From positions 124,001 through 188,000 of the forward strand of contig NZ_WNKS01000003.1 in the NCBI RefSeq assembly GCF_009720655.1: a DNA stretch of 64,000 nucleotides, written 5' to 3'. A model generated the notes under the pieces. It saw only the letters and a list, made by a program, of their open reading frames with translations, was not told the origin of the DNA and ran no database searches. The position numbers and the translations under genes are program-made. Shown here piece after piece: positions 57,722-64,000 of this stretch. How positions within the stretch are numbered: position 1 is the stretch's first letter; each line of letters starts with the position of its first letter. Source of the stretch: Rhodoblastus acidophilus (lineage in GTDB: Bacteria; Pseudomonadota; Alphaproteobacteria; Rhizobiales; Beijerinckiaceae).

Positions 57722-57788
57722 GCCTGCCTCGCCGGAGATGAAAGCGAACGCGGCAAATTCTGGCGCCGAATTGTGACCGCCGTAAAAC

Positions 57789-58442
57789 TCAGCCCAAATC
57801 CATTTCCGGAACATGGTCCGGAACGGTCAGCTTCGCGGATGTCGCCGCGACAATGTCGGCAACCGCCACGCCCGGCGCGCGCTCGCGCAGGACAAGTCCC
57901 GTCTCTGTCGGTTCAATCACCGCGAGATCGGTGACGATGAGCGTGACTCGGCGGTTTGCGGTCAAAGGAAGCGTGCACTCCGGCACGATCTTGGGCCGCC
58001 CCTTGGCGGTGTGCTGCATGGCGATGATCACGCGTCGGGCGCCGGCCACCAAGTCCATCGCGCCGCCCATGCCCGGCACCATTTTTCCCGGCACCACCCA
58101 ATTGGCGAGATGGCCCTTTTCGTCCACCTCAAGCCCGCCGAGCACGGTGACGTCCAGATGGCCGCCGCGGATCAGCCCGAAGGACAGGGTCGAGTCCACG
58201 GTGGCAGCGCCGGGAACGGCGGTGATGAAGGCTCCGCCGGCGTCGGTCAGCTCCTCGTCCTCCATGCCTTCCGGCGGGCGCGAGCCCATGCCGACGATGC
58301 CGTTTTCCGACTGAAAGAGGATGCCGCGTTCGGGCTGGATAAATTTGGCGACGCCGGTCGGCAGGCCTATGCCGAGATTGACCAGCGTGCCCGGCCGCAG
58401 TTCGCTCGCGACGCGGCGCTGGATGATTTCCTCAGGCGACAT
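57789..58442 (-). CDS. scoB: 3-oxoacid CoA-transferase subunit B
   Basis: With ScoA this enzyme transfers CoA from succinyl-CoA to acetoacetate or a related 3-oxoacid. The 217-residue subunit has the NLGIGLPTGVAKF segment and the catalytic Glu in SENGIVGMG; the latter thioester-forming Glu is the hallmark of family I beta subunits. The ATG overlaps the scoA stop region by 11 bp. It is on the same strand as fabI, 67 bp upstream of that start. Confidence 0.93.
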   Translation of the reverse strand: MSPEEIIQRRVASELRPGTLVNLGIGLPTGVAKFIQPERGILFQSENGIVGMGSRPPEGMEDEELTDAGGAFITAVPGAATVDSTLSFGLIRGGHLDVTVLGGLEVDEKGHLANWVVPGKMVPGMGGAMDLVAGARRVIIAMQHTAKGRPKIVPECTLPLTANRRVTLIVTDLAVIEPTETGLVLRERAPGVAVADIVAATSAKLTVPDHVPEMDLG

Positions 58443-59097
58443 GATGAGCCTCCCGACGGATGAGAAAATTGACGAGAACGCCGGGCGTGTTGACGTTGTC
58501 GGGGGAAATGAGACCGACGGGGACGATTTCGCGCGGTTCCGCGATGACGGTCGCGCCCGCCGTGGCCATCACCGGATTGAAATTGGTCGCCGTCAGCTCA
58601 TAGACGAGATTGCCGACGAAATCGGCGCGGTCGGCGTGGAGCAGAGCGAAATCCGCCTTGAGCGGCGACGCCAGCAGCCAGTCCTCACCGTCGATCTCGA
58701 TCACCCTCTGGCTCTTGGCGGCGATGGTGTTCAAGCCTGTCCTGGTCAGCACGCCGCCCAGCCCGTAACCGCCGGCGCGGATGCGCTCGGCGAGCGTGCC
58801 CTGGGGAACGAGGTCCACCTCTATGCGTCCCTCGATCATGCCCTTCTGGGTTTCCGGATTGGTGCCGATATGCGAGGCGATGACCTTCCTCAGCGCATTC
58901 GCGCGCACGAGGCGCCCGATGCCGTAATCCGGGCGGCCCGTATCATTGGCGATGACGGTCAGATCTTTTCGGCCGGCGTCCACCAAAGCGTCGATGATGC
59001 GATGAGGGCTTCCCACGCCCATGAAACCGCCGATCATCAGGACGGCGCCGTCCGGAATCATTTCCGCCGCCTGTTGCGGCGAAATAGCCTGTTTCAT
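58432..59097 (-). CDS. scoA: 3-oxoacid CoA-transferase subunit A
   Basis: This is the alpha subunit of the CoA-transferase. The 221-residue protein has GAVLMIGGFMGVGSPHRIIDAL near the start (the GGFG-type CoA-binding loop) and later VDLVPQGTLAERIRAGG and GLGGVLTRTGLNT, all typical of the family. The ATG at 59097 follows an AGGAG site on the minus strand. The frame continues upstream through chrA but that is a shadow. Confidence 0.93.
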   Translation of the reverse strand: MKQAISPQQAAEMIPDGAVLMIGGFMGVGSPHRIIDALVDAGRKDLTVIANDTGRPDYGIGRLVRANALRKVIASHIGTNPETQKGMIEGRIEVDLVPQGTLAERIRAGGYGLGGVLTRTGLNTIAAKSQRVIEIDGEDWLLASPLKADFALLHADRADFVGNLVYELTATNFNPVMATAGATVIAEPREIVPVGLISPDNVNTPGVLVNFLIRREAHHVA

Positions 59098-59162
59098 GCC
59101 GCGCTCCTCCCTTTTTTGTGTAGCGGGCAATCCTGAGGCGCGAGTGTATCGGGCGGATGTCG

Positions 59163-60356
59163 TCAGGGCAACGCCTGAGCCATTAGCGCGCCCAAGAGCA
59201 CGACCAGCCAGGGAGGCGCCTTGGCGAAAACGAGCAAGGCGAAGGCGCACGCGGCCAACAGCGCGTCGCGCAACGAAAAAATCGCCGAGGTCCAAATCGG
59301 CGCGCAAAAGGTGGCGAACAGCAGCCCGACCACGGCGGCGTTGACCCCCGCGAGCGCGGCGGACGCTCCCGGAAGGGCGCGGACCTGCGCCCAGAACGGC
59401 AGCACCGCGAACAACAGCAGCACGCCAGGCAGGTAAATCGCGGCAAGCGCCAGCAGGCCGCCGCCGAAACCATCCATGACCGCGCCGAGATAGGCGGCGA
59501 AAGCAAACAGCGGCCCCGGTAAAGCCTGCGCCGCGCCATAGCCGTCGATGAAGGCGGAATCGTCGATGAAACCGGGGACGACCAGCCCCTCGCGCAACAG
59601 CGGCAGCACCACATGGCCGCCGCCGAACACCAGCGCGCCGGCCCGGTAGATGGCGGCGAGTTTTTCGCCCCCCGCCGGCAGATTCAGCGCCAATGGACTC
59701 AGCAACAGCAGGAGATAGACGGCGCCGGCAAGAAAACCGACGCGGCGGCCAACGAAAATATCGAGGGCGGCGGGCGCGGCTTGGGGCGGCAGCGCGGCCC
59801 ATCCAATCGCCGCCGCCGCAACGAGCGCGCCGATCTGTCCGGGCGCGTCGGGCAGGGCCAGCGCCAGCGTGGCGGAGGCCAGCGCCAAGGCGAGGCGCAA
59901 AAAATCGGGGCAGAATTGGCGCGCCATGGCCCAGACCGCCTGCGCCACCACGGCGACGGCGACGATTTTCAGCCCATGCAAAAACGGTCTTGAGTCCAGC
60001 AGGTTGAGGCCAAGGCCAAAACCGATCATCAGCGCCGCCGAGGGCGCCGTAAAACCGGTCCAGGCCGCAAGAGCGCCCCAATAACCGGCGCGGCGCAGGC
60101 CGAGGCAGACGCCGACCTGGCTCGACGCCGGTCCCGGAAGGAACTGGCACAGGGCGACAATGTCGCCAAAAGTCTTTTCGTCAAGCCAGCGCCGCCGCGC
60201 GACGCATTCGGAATGAAAATAGCCGAGATGCGCGACCGGGCCGCCGAAGGATGTGAGCCCGAGGCGCAAAAACGTGAAAAAAACCTCGCGGACGTCGTTC
60301 AGAGGTTCTCCCAGCGCTCGATCACCCAGTCTTCCGCCCGCGCGCCCTCCCGCCAT
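59163..60356 (-). CDS. chrA: chromate transporter family protein ChrA
   Basis: ChrA-family proteins export chromate from the cytoplasm. The 397-residue protein has the long, two-domain form, with the family motif FLRLGLTSFGGPVAHLGYF at the start and the mirrored FGGGHVVLPLL in the second half. QFLPGPASSQVGVCLG and AQALPGPLFAFAAYLG are the paired Pro-Gly-Pro segments. About ten membrane helices. The ATG at 60356 overlaps the upstream GST gene by 58 bp; the conserved part starts near 60300, so a shorter start (possibly a non-ATG codon) is likely. Confidence 0.88.
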   Translation of the reverse strand: MAGGRAGGRLGDRALGEPLNDVREVFFTFLRLGLTSFGGPVAHLGYFHSECVARRRWLDEKTFGDIVALCQFLPGPASSQVGVCLGLRRAGYWGALAAWTGFTAPSAALMIGFGLGLNLLDSRPFLHGLKIVAVAVVAQAVWAMARQFCPDFLRLALALASATLALALPDAPGQIGALVAAAAIGWAALPPQAAPAALDIFVGRRVGFLAGAVYLLLLLSPLALNLPAGGEKLAAIYRAGALVFGGGHVVLPLLREGLVVPGFIDDSAFIDGYGAAQALPGPLFAFAAYLGAVMDGFGGGLLALAAIYLPGVLLLFAVLPFWAQVRALPGASAALAGVNAAVVGLLFATFCAPIWTSAIFSLRDALLAACAFALLVFAKAPPWLVVLLGALMAQALP

Positions 60357-60937
60357 CCCTCATACGCGGGATGCGCCAGCAATTCTTGCGCATAGGCCTG
60401 CGCCCCGGCCGAGATCGGCAGACGGTAGATGTGCAGCCGCGTCGCGACCGGCGTGAAAAAGGCGTCGGCTGCGCTGTAGTCCCCGAACAGGAAGGGCCCC
60501 TCGGCCTGCGAAAAAATCGCGTCAATGCGCGAAAGATTTTCGCGCGCGGCCTCGTCGAGTTCGAGCGGTTTTTCGCGCGGGTCGCGGCGAAAGTTCGTCG
60601 GGCAGGCCTGCCGCAGCGCCTGAAACCCGGAATGCATTTCCGCACAGAGCGAGCGGGCGCGGGCGCGTTTTTGCGCATCGGCCGGCCACACGTTTTTTTC
60701 CGGAAAACGTTCATGCAGGAATTCGACGATGGCGAGCGAATCCCAGGCCGCAAAACCATCGTTGATGAGCACCGGAACCTTTCCGGTCGGCGCGACGGCA
60801 AGCGCCTTTTCGCGCGATCCCTCCGCATAGAGCGGGATGACTTTTTCGGCGAAGGGAATGTCGAGCGCGGTCATCAGCAGCCAGGGCCGCGCCGACCAGG
60901 AGGAGTATGCCTTGTTGCCGATGAGAAGGGTTGTCAT
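60299..60937 (-). CDS. glutathione S-transferase family protein
   Basis: The 212-residue protein has a thioredoxin-like N-terminal domain beginning LLIGNKAYSSWSARPWLLM (active-site Ser/Tyr region) with the cis-Pro KVPVLIN and the glutathione-gamma-glutamyl motif WDSLAIVEFL, and a helical C-terminal domain with LFGDYSAADAFFTPVATRL. It resembles the bacterial YfcF/YliJ-type GSTs. The substrate is unknown. It overlaps chrA at its 3' end. Confidence 0.88.
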   Translation of the reverse strand: MTTLLIGNKAYSSWSARPWLLMTALDIPFAEKVIPLYAEGSREKALAVAPTGKVPVLINDGFAAWDSLAIVEFLHERFPEKNVWPADAQKRARARSLCAEMHSGFQALRQACPTNFRRDPREKPLELDEAARENLSRIDAIFSQAEGPFLFGDYSAADAFFTPVATRLHIYRLPISAGAQAYAQELLAHPAYEGWREGARAEDWVIERWENL

Positions 60938-60970
60938 GCGCGCCCTCCGGTCATCGCTCTCACCAAGCCA

Positions 60971-61088
60971 ATGACGTCATGCCCGGGCTTGTCCCGGGCA
61001 TCCACGCCGCGCCGCGACGGACACTTCTGCGACGGTTCGCATTGCGACGCCGCGTGGATGGCCGGGACGACGCCCTGCCATGACGACA
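60971..61088. repeat. dispersed palindromic repeat (GTCATGCCCGGGC type)
   Basis: The element begins ATGACGTCATGCCCGGGCTT and continues GTCCCGGGCATCCACG; the far end has CGTGGATGGCCGGGAC, then GCCATGACGACA. The ends are inverted repeats of each other around an unrelated centre. Such units are common in Rhizobiales. It sits upstream of the GST gene start. A half-copy-like CGTCATGGCCGGGC lies at about 50547-50560. Confidence 0.7.
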
Positions 61089-61166
61089 TAGCGTTGCGTG
61101 GTCCGTTGGATTTTCTCGTCATTGTGGAATCCTTGCATTCCCCCGGGAGCTTCGGCTTCGGCGTCC

Positions 61167-61577
61167 TCAAACCTTCTCGCTCTTCCCGCCCTCGACCGGC
61201 GCCCCGGATTTCTTCCACGAGGAGAACCCGCCGTCGATATGTGCCACCGGATCAAGCCCCATGCGTTGCGCCAAATAGGTCGACAGAGCGGAGCGCCAGC
61301 CGGCGGCGCAGAAGAACACAAAGGTCTTGTCCTCCTGGAACTGCGGCTTGGCATAGGGGCTCGCGGGGTCGATCCAGAATTCCAGCATGCCGCGCGGACA
61401 ATGGAAGGCGCCGGGAATGCGGCCCTCGCGCTCGAGTTCGCGCGGGTCGCGCAGATCGACGAACAGCACGTCCTCGCGTCCGAAAAGCGCGCGCGCTTCA
61501 TCGACGCTCAGGGTCTTGATCGCCGCAAGCGCCTCGTCGAGCATCTGCTGATAGCCAAGAGTGATTTGCGACGCCAT
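61167..61577 (-). CDS. rhodanese-like domain protein
   Basis: The 136-residue single-domain protein has the rhodanese fold signature LFVDLRDPRELEREGRIPGAFHCPRG and the active-site loop FFCAAGWRSAL, whose Cys would carry a persulfide. It ends with the IDGGFSSWKKSGAPVE segment typical of this group. Sulfur transfer or detoxification is likely; the partner is unknown. It has no signal peptide, so it is cytoplasmic. Confidence 0.9.
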   Translation of the reverse strand: MASQITLGYQQMLDEALAAIKTLSVDEARALFGREDVLFVDLRDPRELEREGRIPGAFHCPRGMLEFWIDPASPYAKPQFQEDKTFVFFCAAGWRSALSTYLAQRMGLDPVAHIDGGFSSWKKSGAPVEGGKSEKV

Positions 61578-61634
61578 TTGAGCCCCTCCGCTCCAATGGA
61601 AGCGCAGGCGCGCGCCTTGGTCAACCTGAGCAAT

Positions 61635-61844
61635 TCATTCCCGTCGTTCGGGATCGCGCAATTTGGCGCTCTCGCGGTTTTCGCGCTGAACAAAACCCCA
61701 GATCAGCACCAGGGCGAGCACAATCCCGAGCGTCACCAGGGTCTTGGCAAAAATCTCGGGCCGCAGGATCTCGAACCAGATTTGCGCGATGAAAACGCCT
61801 GCGCCGAGCACGAGCAGGCCGAAAGCCGCGCGGGAAAAACTCAC
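61635..61844 (-). CDS. small membrane protein downstream of the YbjQ-type gene
   Basis: The 69-residue product has two hydrophobic segments (FGLLVLGAGVFIAQIW and LVTLGIVLALVLIWGFV) and a charged C-terminus (RENRESAKLRDPERRE). The GTG start at 61844 overlaps the upstream stop (GTGA), which indicates translational coupling. No family was recognised; a helper role with the YbjQ protein is possible. Confidence 0.65.
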   Translation of the reverse strand: MSFSRAAFGLLVLGAGVFIAQIWFEILRPEIFAKTLVTLGIVLALVLIWGFVQRENRESAKLRDPERRE

Positions 61845-62173
61845 GGCAGGGCCTCCGCGATCACCGCTGTTCCATAGCAAATCACCTCGGTGACGCCGCC
61901 CATCACCTCGGTGGCGTCATAGCGCATGCCCAGGATGGCGTTGGCGCCGAGCGCGTCGGCCTGTTCGCACATCATGCGATAGGCCTCGGTGCGGGTGTGT
62001 TCGCACAGGTTGGTGTAGACGGAAATCTGCCCGCCGAACAGAATCTGGAACGCGCCCGCGACATTGCCCAGCACGGAACGCGAGCGCACGGTGATGCCGC
62101 GCACGAGGCCGAGGCCGCGCACAATGCGATGGCCGGGCAGATCGAAGGCGGTGGTGACCATTTCGGGCTTCAT
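61841..62173 (-). CDS. UPF0145 (YbjQ-like) protein
   Basis: The 110-residue protein has the family features IVRGLGLVRGITVRSRSV, the central HTRTEAYRMMCEQADALGANAILGMRYDA, and CYGTAVIAE at the end. YbjQ-type proteins form ring oligomers and have no established function. The ATG at 62173 follows a GGAGAAAG site; a longer in-frame start at 62197 is less likely. Confidence 0.9.
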   Translation of the reverse strand: MKPEMVTTAFDLPGHRIVRGLGLVRGITVRSRSVLGNVAGAFQILFGGQISVYTNLCEHTRTEAYRMMCEQADALGANAILGMRYDATEVMGGVTEVICYGTAVIAEALP

Positions 62174-62281
62174 GAGCTTTCTCCGCGCGCGGATCATAGA
62201 CGCCGCGCATTGACCAAACGTTATGTGATTGCCTCGAATGCGGGCGCTTGACCGTGGCGCTCCGCATGATCCAATGCCCGG

Positions 62282-62545
62282 ATGAGCGACTTGTCCGAAA
62301 CGATTCTCGATCTATGCCGCGCCGTCGGCCCGGAAAAAACCATCTGCCCGACTGACGCGGCGAAAAGCTTCGCGGAAAAGCGCGGCGAGGATGACCTCGG
62401 CTGGCGCAACCATCTTGTTCAGGTGCGTCGCGCGGCGGTGGCGCTGGCGCTGGAGGGGCGGCTGGTGATTTATCGCAAGGGCAAACCCGTCGACCCCGAG
62501 GATTTTAGAGGCGTCTATCGCCTCGGCGTCCCGCGCGCCGACTGA
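62282..62545 (+). CDS. DUF3253 protein
   Basis: The 87-residue protein has the DUF3253 pattern: ICPTDAAKSFA, WRNHLVQVRRAAVALALEGRL and VIYRKGKPVDPEDFRGVYRL. The fold looks like a winged helix, so nucleic-acid binding is possible, but the function is unknown. Its TGA overlaps the start of the YdcF-type gene by 1 bp (TGATG). Confidence 0.85.
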   Translation: MSDLSETILDLCRAVGPEKTICPTDAAKSFAEKRGEDDLGWRNHLVQVRRAAVALALEGRLVIYRKGKPVDPEDFRGVYRLGVPRAD

Positions 62546-63345
62546 TGTTTTTCGCCGCCTCCAAAATCTTCTGGTTCGTGGCGTCGCCGCTGCATTTGGG
62601 CCTGTTCGCCATCGCCTTCGGGCTGTGGCGGGTGGTGAGAAAACGGGGCGGCGCCGGTTTCATCGGCTTCGGCCTCGCCCTGATCGCCGCCATGACTTTC
62701 CTACCGGTCGGCGCCGCGCTGCTGCGGCCGCTCGAAGACCGCTTCCCCGTCCAGACCCTCGACATGCCCGCGCCGGTTGGCGTCATCGTCCTGGGCGGCG
62801 CCGTGGACGAGCGCGTCGGCGCGGCGCGCAGGCAGCCGCAACTCAACGATTCCGGCGAGCGCATGACGGCGGGCGTCGCGCTCGCCCGCGCTTTCCCCAA
62901 GGCGAAGCTGGTGTTTTCCGGCGGCTCGGGCTCGCTGTTGCCCCAGGATGAAACCGAGGCGGACGCCGCGCGAAAATTCTGGCGCGAACTCGGCGTCCCC
63001 GACAGCCAGATGATGTTCGAGGACAAGTCGCGCAACACGTGGGAAAACGCGCTGTTCACTCAAAAACTGGTCCATCCCGGAGCGGGGGAGCGCTGGCTGC
63101 TGGTGACCTCGGCCTGGCACATGCCGCGCGCCATGGGGGTTTTTCGCGCGCTGGGGATGAACCCGGTCGCCTTTCCCGTTGATTTCCGCACGTTCGGGAC
63201 CGACGAGGACGCAAAACCGCCCGGCGACGGCGCGACGGCCGTGCGCAACGCCGAAATGGCGATCCGCGAATGGATCGGCCTCATCGCCTATTGGCTCACC
63301 GGCAAGACGGACGCGCTGCTGCCGGGAGATCACTCGCGCGCGTAA
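62545..63345 (+). CDS. YdcF/ElyC-type (DUF218) membrane protein
   Basis: The 266-residue protein has two N-terminal membrane helices (about residues 8-26 and 37-57), then a DUF218 domain with GVIVLGGAVDE, the VFSGGSGSLLPQDETEAD segment, LEDKSRNTWENA and LVTSAWHMPRAMGVFRALG. Relatives such as ElyC and SanA act in envelope or wall-precursor homeostasis. The 3' end overlaps the convergent gene at 63330 by 16 bp. Confidence 0.9.
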   Translation: MFFAASKIFWFVASPLHLGLFAIAFGLWRVVRKRGGAGFIGFGLALIAAMTFLPVGAALLRPLEDRFPVQTLDMPAPVGVIVLGGAVDERVGAARRQPQLNDSGERMTAGVALARAFPKAKLVFSGGSGSLLPQDETEADAARKFWRELGVPDSQMMFEDKSRNTWENALFTQKLVHPGAGERWLLVTSAWHMPRAMGVFRALGMNPVAFPVDFRTFGTDEDAKPPGDGATAVRNAEMAIREWIGLIAYWLTGKTDALLPGDHSRA

Positions 63346-63761
63346 GGACGCGCCGCTTCCCGCAGGCTGGCCTCGGGATGGTCCTCATAGGTGGCGATCT
63401 GCGAACAGCGTTCGCAGGCCCGCAGGCCTTCCTGCCAGAACCAGCGGCAATCCCCGCGAATGGCGCAGGGAAACTGTTCATGGGCGACCGGGGGCAGGGC
63501 GGCGACCAGCCGTCCCACCAACCGGCAATCGACGCCGTCGAAATGGGCGCAGAAGGACTCCTGGCATTTCGCGGCGAACCTGAGCACCTGCGCCGGCGGC
63601 GTGTCGCCGGTCAGCGCCAGGATTTCGGGCGTCACAGGGGTGGGAGCTTCCAGCCAGTCCACCTTCGGTCGTCCGGCGACGCGCGAAACCACGCCGAACA
63701 AGACGGCGCCTTCGGTCTCGGGCGTCACACTGGGGCAGAGGAGGTCGCCATCGCCTGACAT
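63330..63761 (-). CDS. Cys-containing protein of unknown function
   Basis: The 143-residue protein contains eight Cys, seven of them in the second half (KCQESFC, GVDCRLV, QFPCAIRGDCRWFW, ACERCSQIATY). The pairs suggest a metal or Fe-S site. It has no signal peptide or membrane helix. I do not recognise the family. The ATG follows GGAG at a short distance, 10 bp after the end of another small frame, so the two may be one operon. Confidence 0.65.
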   Translation of the reverse strand: MSGDGDLLCPSVTPETEGAVLFGVVSRVAGRPKVDWLEAPTPVTPEILALTGDTPPAQVLRFAAKCQESFCAHFDGVDCRLVGRLVAALPPVAHEQFPCAIRGDCRWFWQEGLRACERCSQIATYEDHPEASLREAARPYARE

Positions 63762-63771
63762 GACCTGCTCC

Positions 63772-63993
63772 TCAAGCGTTGCCGCGCCAACCCTCGAACG
63801 ATGATGTCGCCTTGGGCGCCGCCTTGGACAGGCTCGCTCTGGGCGCGGTCACGCCGTCGCGCCATTTCGGCGGCACTGTCGGACGCGCCCCGGCGAAGGT
63901 CGCCGCCGCTTGCGGCCAAGGTCGCGCTGGCGGCGCCAATCCGATGACGACCGGTTCCGGCCTCTGTTTGGCGGAGGCGACGGCCGCTGACAC
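63772..63993 (-). CDS. small Ala/Pro-rich protein at the window edge (possibly partial)
   Basis: The visible product has 73 residues, rich in Ala, Pro, Arg and Lys (ASAKQRPEPVVIGLAPPARP, then PKWRDGVTAPRASLSKAAPK). The frame may continue beyond the window end, so the ATG at 63993 need not be the true start. No family was recognised. It lies 10 bp before the Cys-containing gene on the same strand. Confidence 0.4.
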   Translation of the reverse strand: MSAAVASAKQRPEPVVIGLAPPARPWPQAAATFAGARPTVPPKWRDGVTAPRASLSKAAPKATSSFEGWRGNA

Positions 63994-64000
63994 GGCGGCC

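Overview
The window is GC-rich alphaproteobacterial DNA, most likely from the Hyphomicrobiales (Rhizobiales; a Beijerinckiaceae/Methylocystaceae-like or purple non-sulfur relative). The reasons are an alphaproteobacterial SOS box (GTTC-N7-GTTC) at lexA, the lexA/comEC/gltX/gltA neighbourhood, Rhizobiales-type dispersed palindromic repeats, a HupUV/HupT/HupR hydrogen-sensing system and meso-DAP-type MurE. No species-level marker was recognised.

Layout. 1-15.7 kb: the 3' part of RNase P RNA, a secreted TPR-like protein and a tightly packed dcw cluster, rsmH-ftsL-ftsI-murE-murF-mraY-murD-ftsW-murG-murC-(class I glutamine amidotransferase)-murB. mraZ is not upstream of rsmH, and ddl-ftsQ-ftsA-ftsZ does not follow murB. 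15.75-18.4 kb: a visibly AT-richer two-gene island with its own promoter, encoding a small basic protein and a 694-residue protein with a nitrilase-like Glu-Lys-Cys triad and an N-terminal Cys cluster. This is the best candidate for an undescribed system. 18.5-19.7 kb: glycerate 2-kinase on the minus strand.

19.8-42.0 kb: a near-complete uptake [NiFe]-hydrogenase locus. It runs hupUV (H2 sensor), a small CxxC secreted protein, a decayed Ntn-hydrolase pseudogene, hupSLCDF (enzyme, cytochrome b, protease, chaperone), hupGHIJK, hypAB-F-CDE, hypX, hupR and hupT. Two sigma54-type promoters (before hupS and before hupG) and a perfect FNR/FixK box before hupG can be read directly. Together with an NtrC-type HupR with an intact GAYTGA loop they suggest control by both H2 (HupUV-HupT-HupR) and low oxygen. 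Active-site assembly uses HypA/B (nickel), HypC/D/E/F (cyanide ligands and iron) and HypX (CO ligand in air). HupE, the nickel permease often found in such loci, is missing.

42.1-64 kb: housekeeping and accessory genes: terC-family, secE-nusG (not followed by rplK), gltA, gltX, comEC, lexA with operator, a DUF815 ATPase, mrp/apbC, a stand-alone CCG-domain Fe-S oxidoreductase, fabI, scoAB (3-oxoacid CoA-transferase), chrA, a glutathione S-transferase, a rhodanese, a YbjQ-type protein, a DUF3253 protein, a YdcF-type protein and several unrecognised small proteins. At least five kinds of palindromic repeat lie between genes; one supplies the last codons and stop of hypF.
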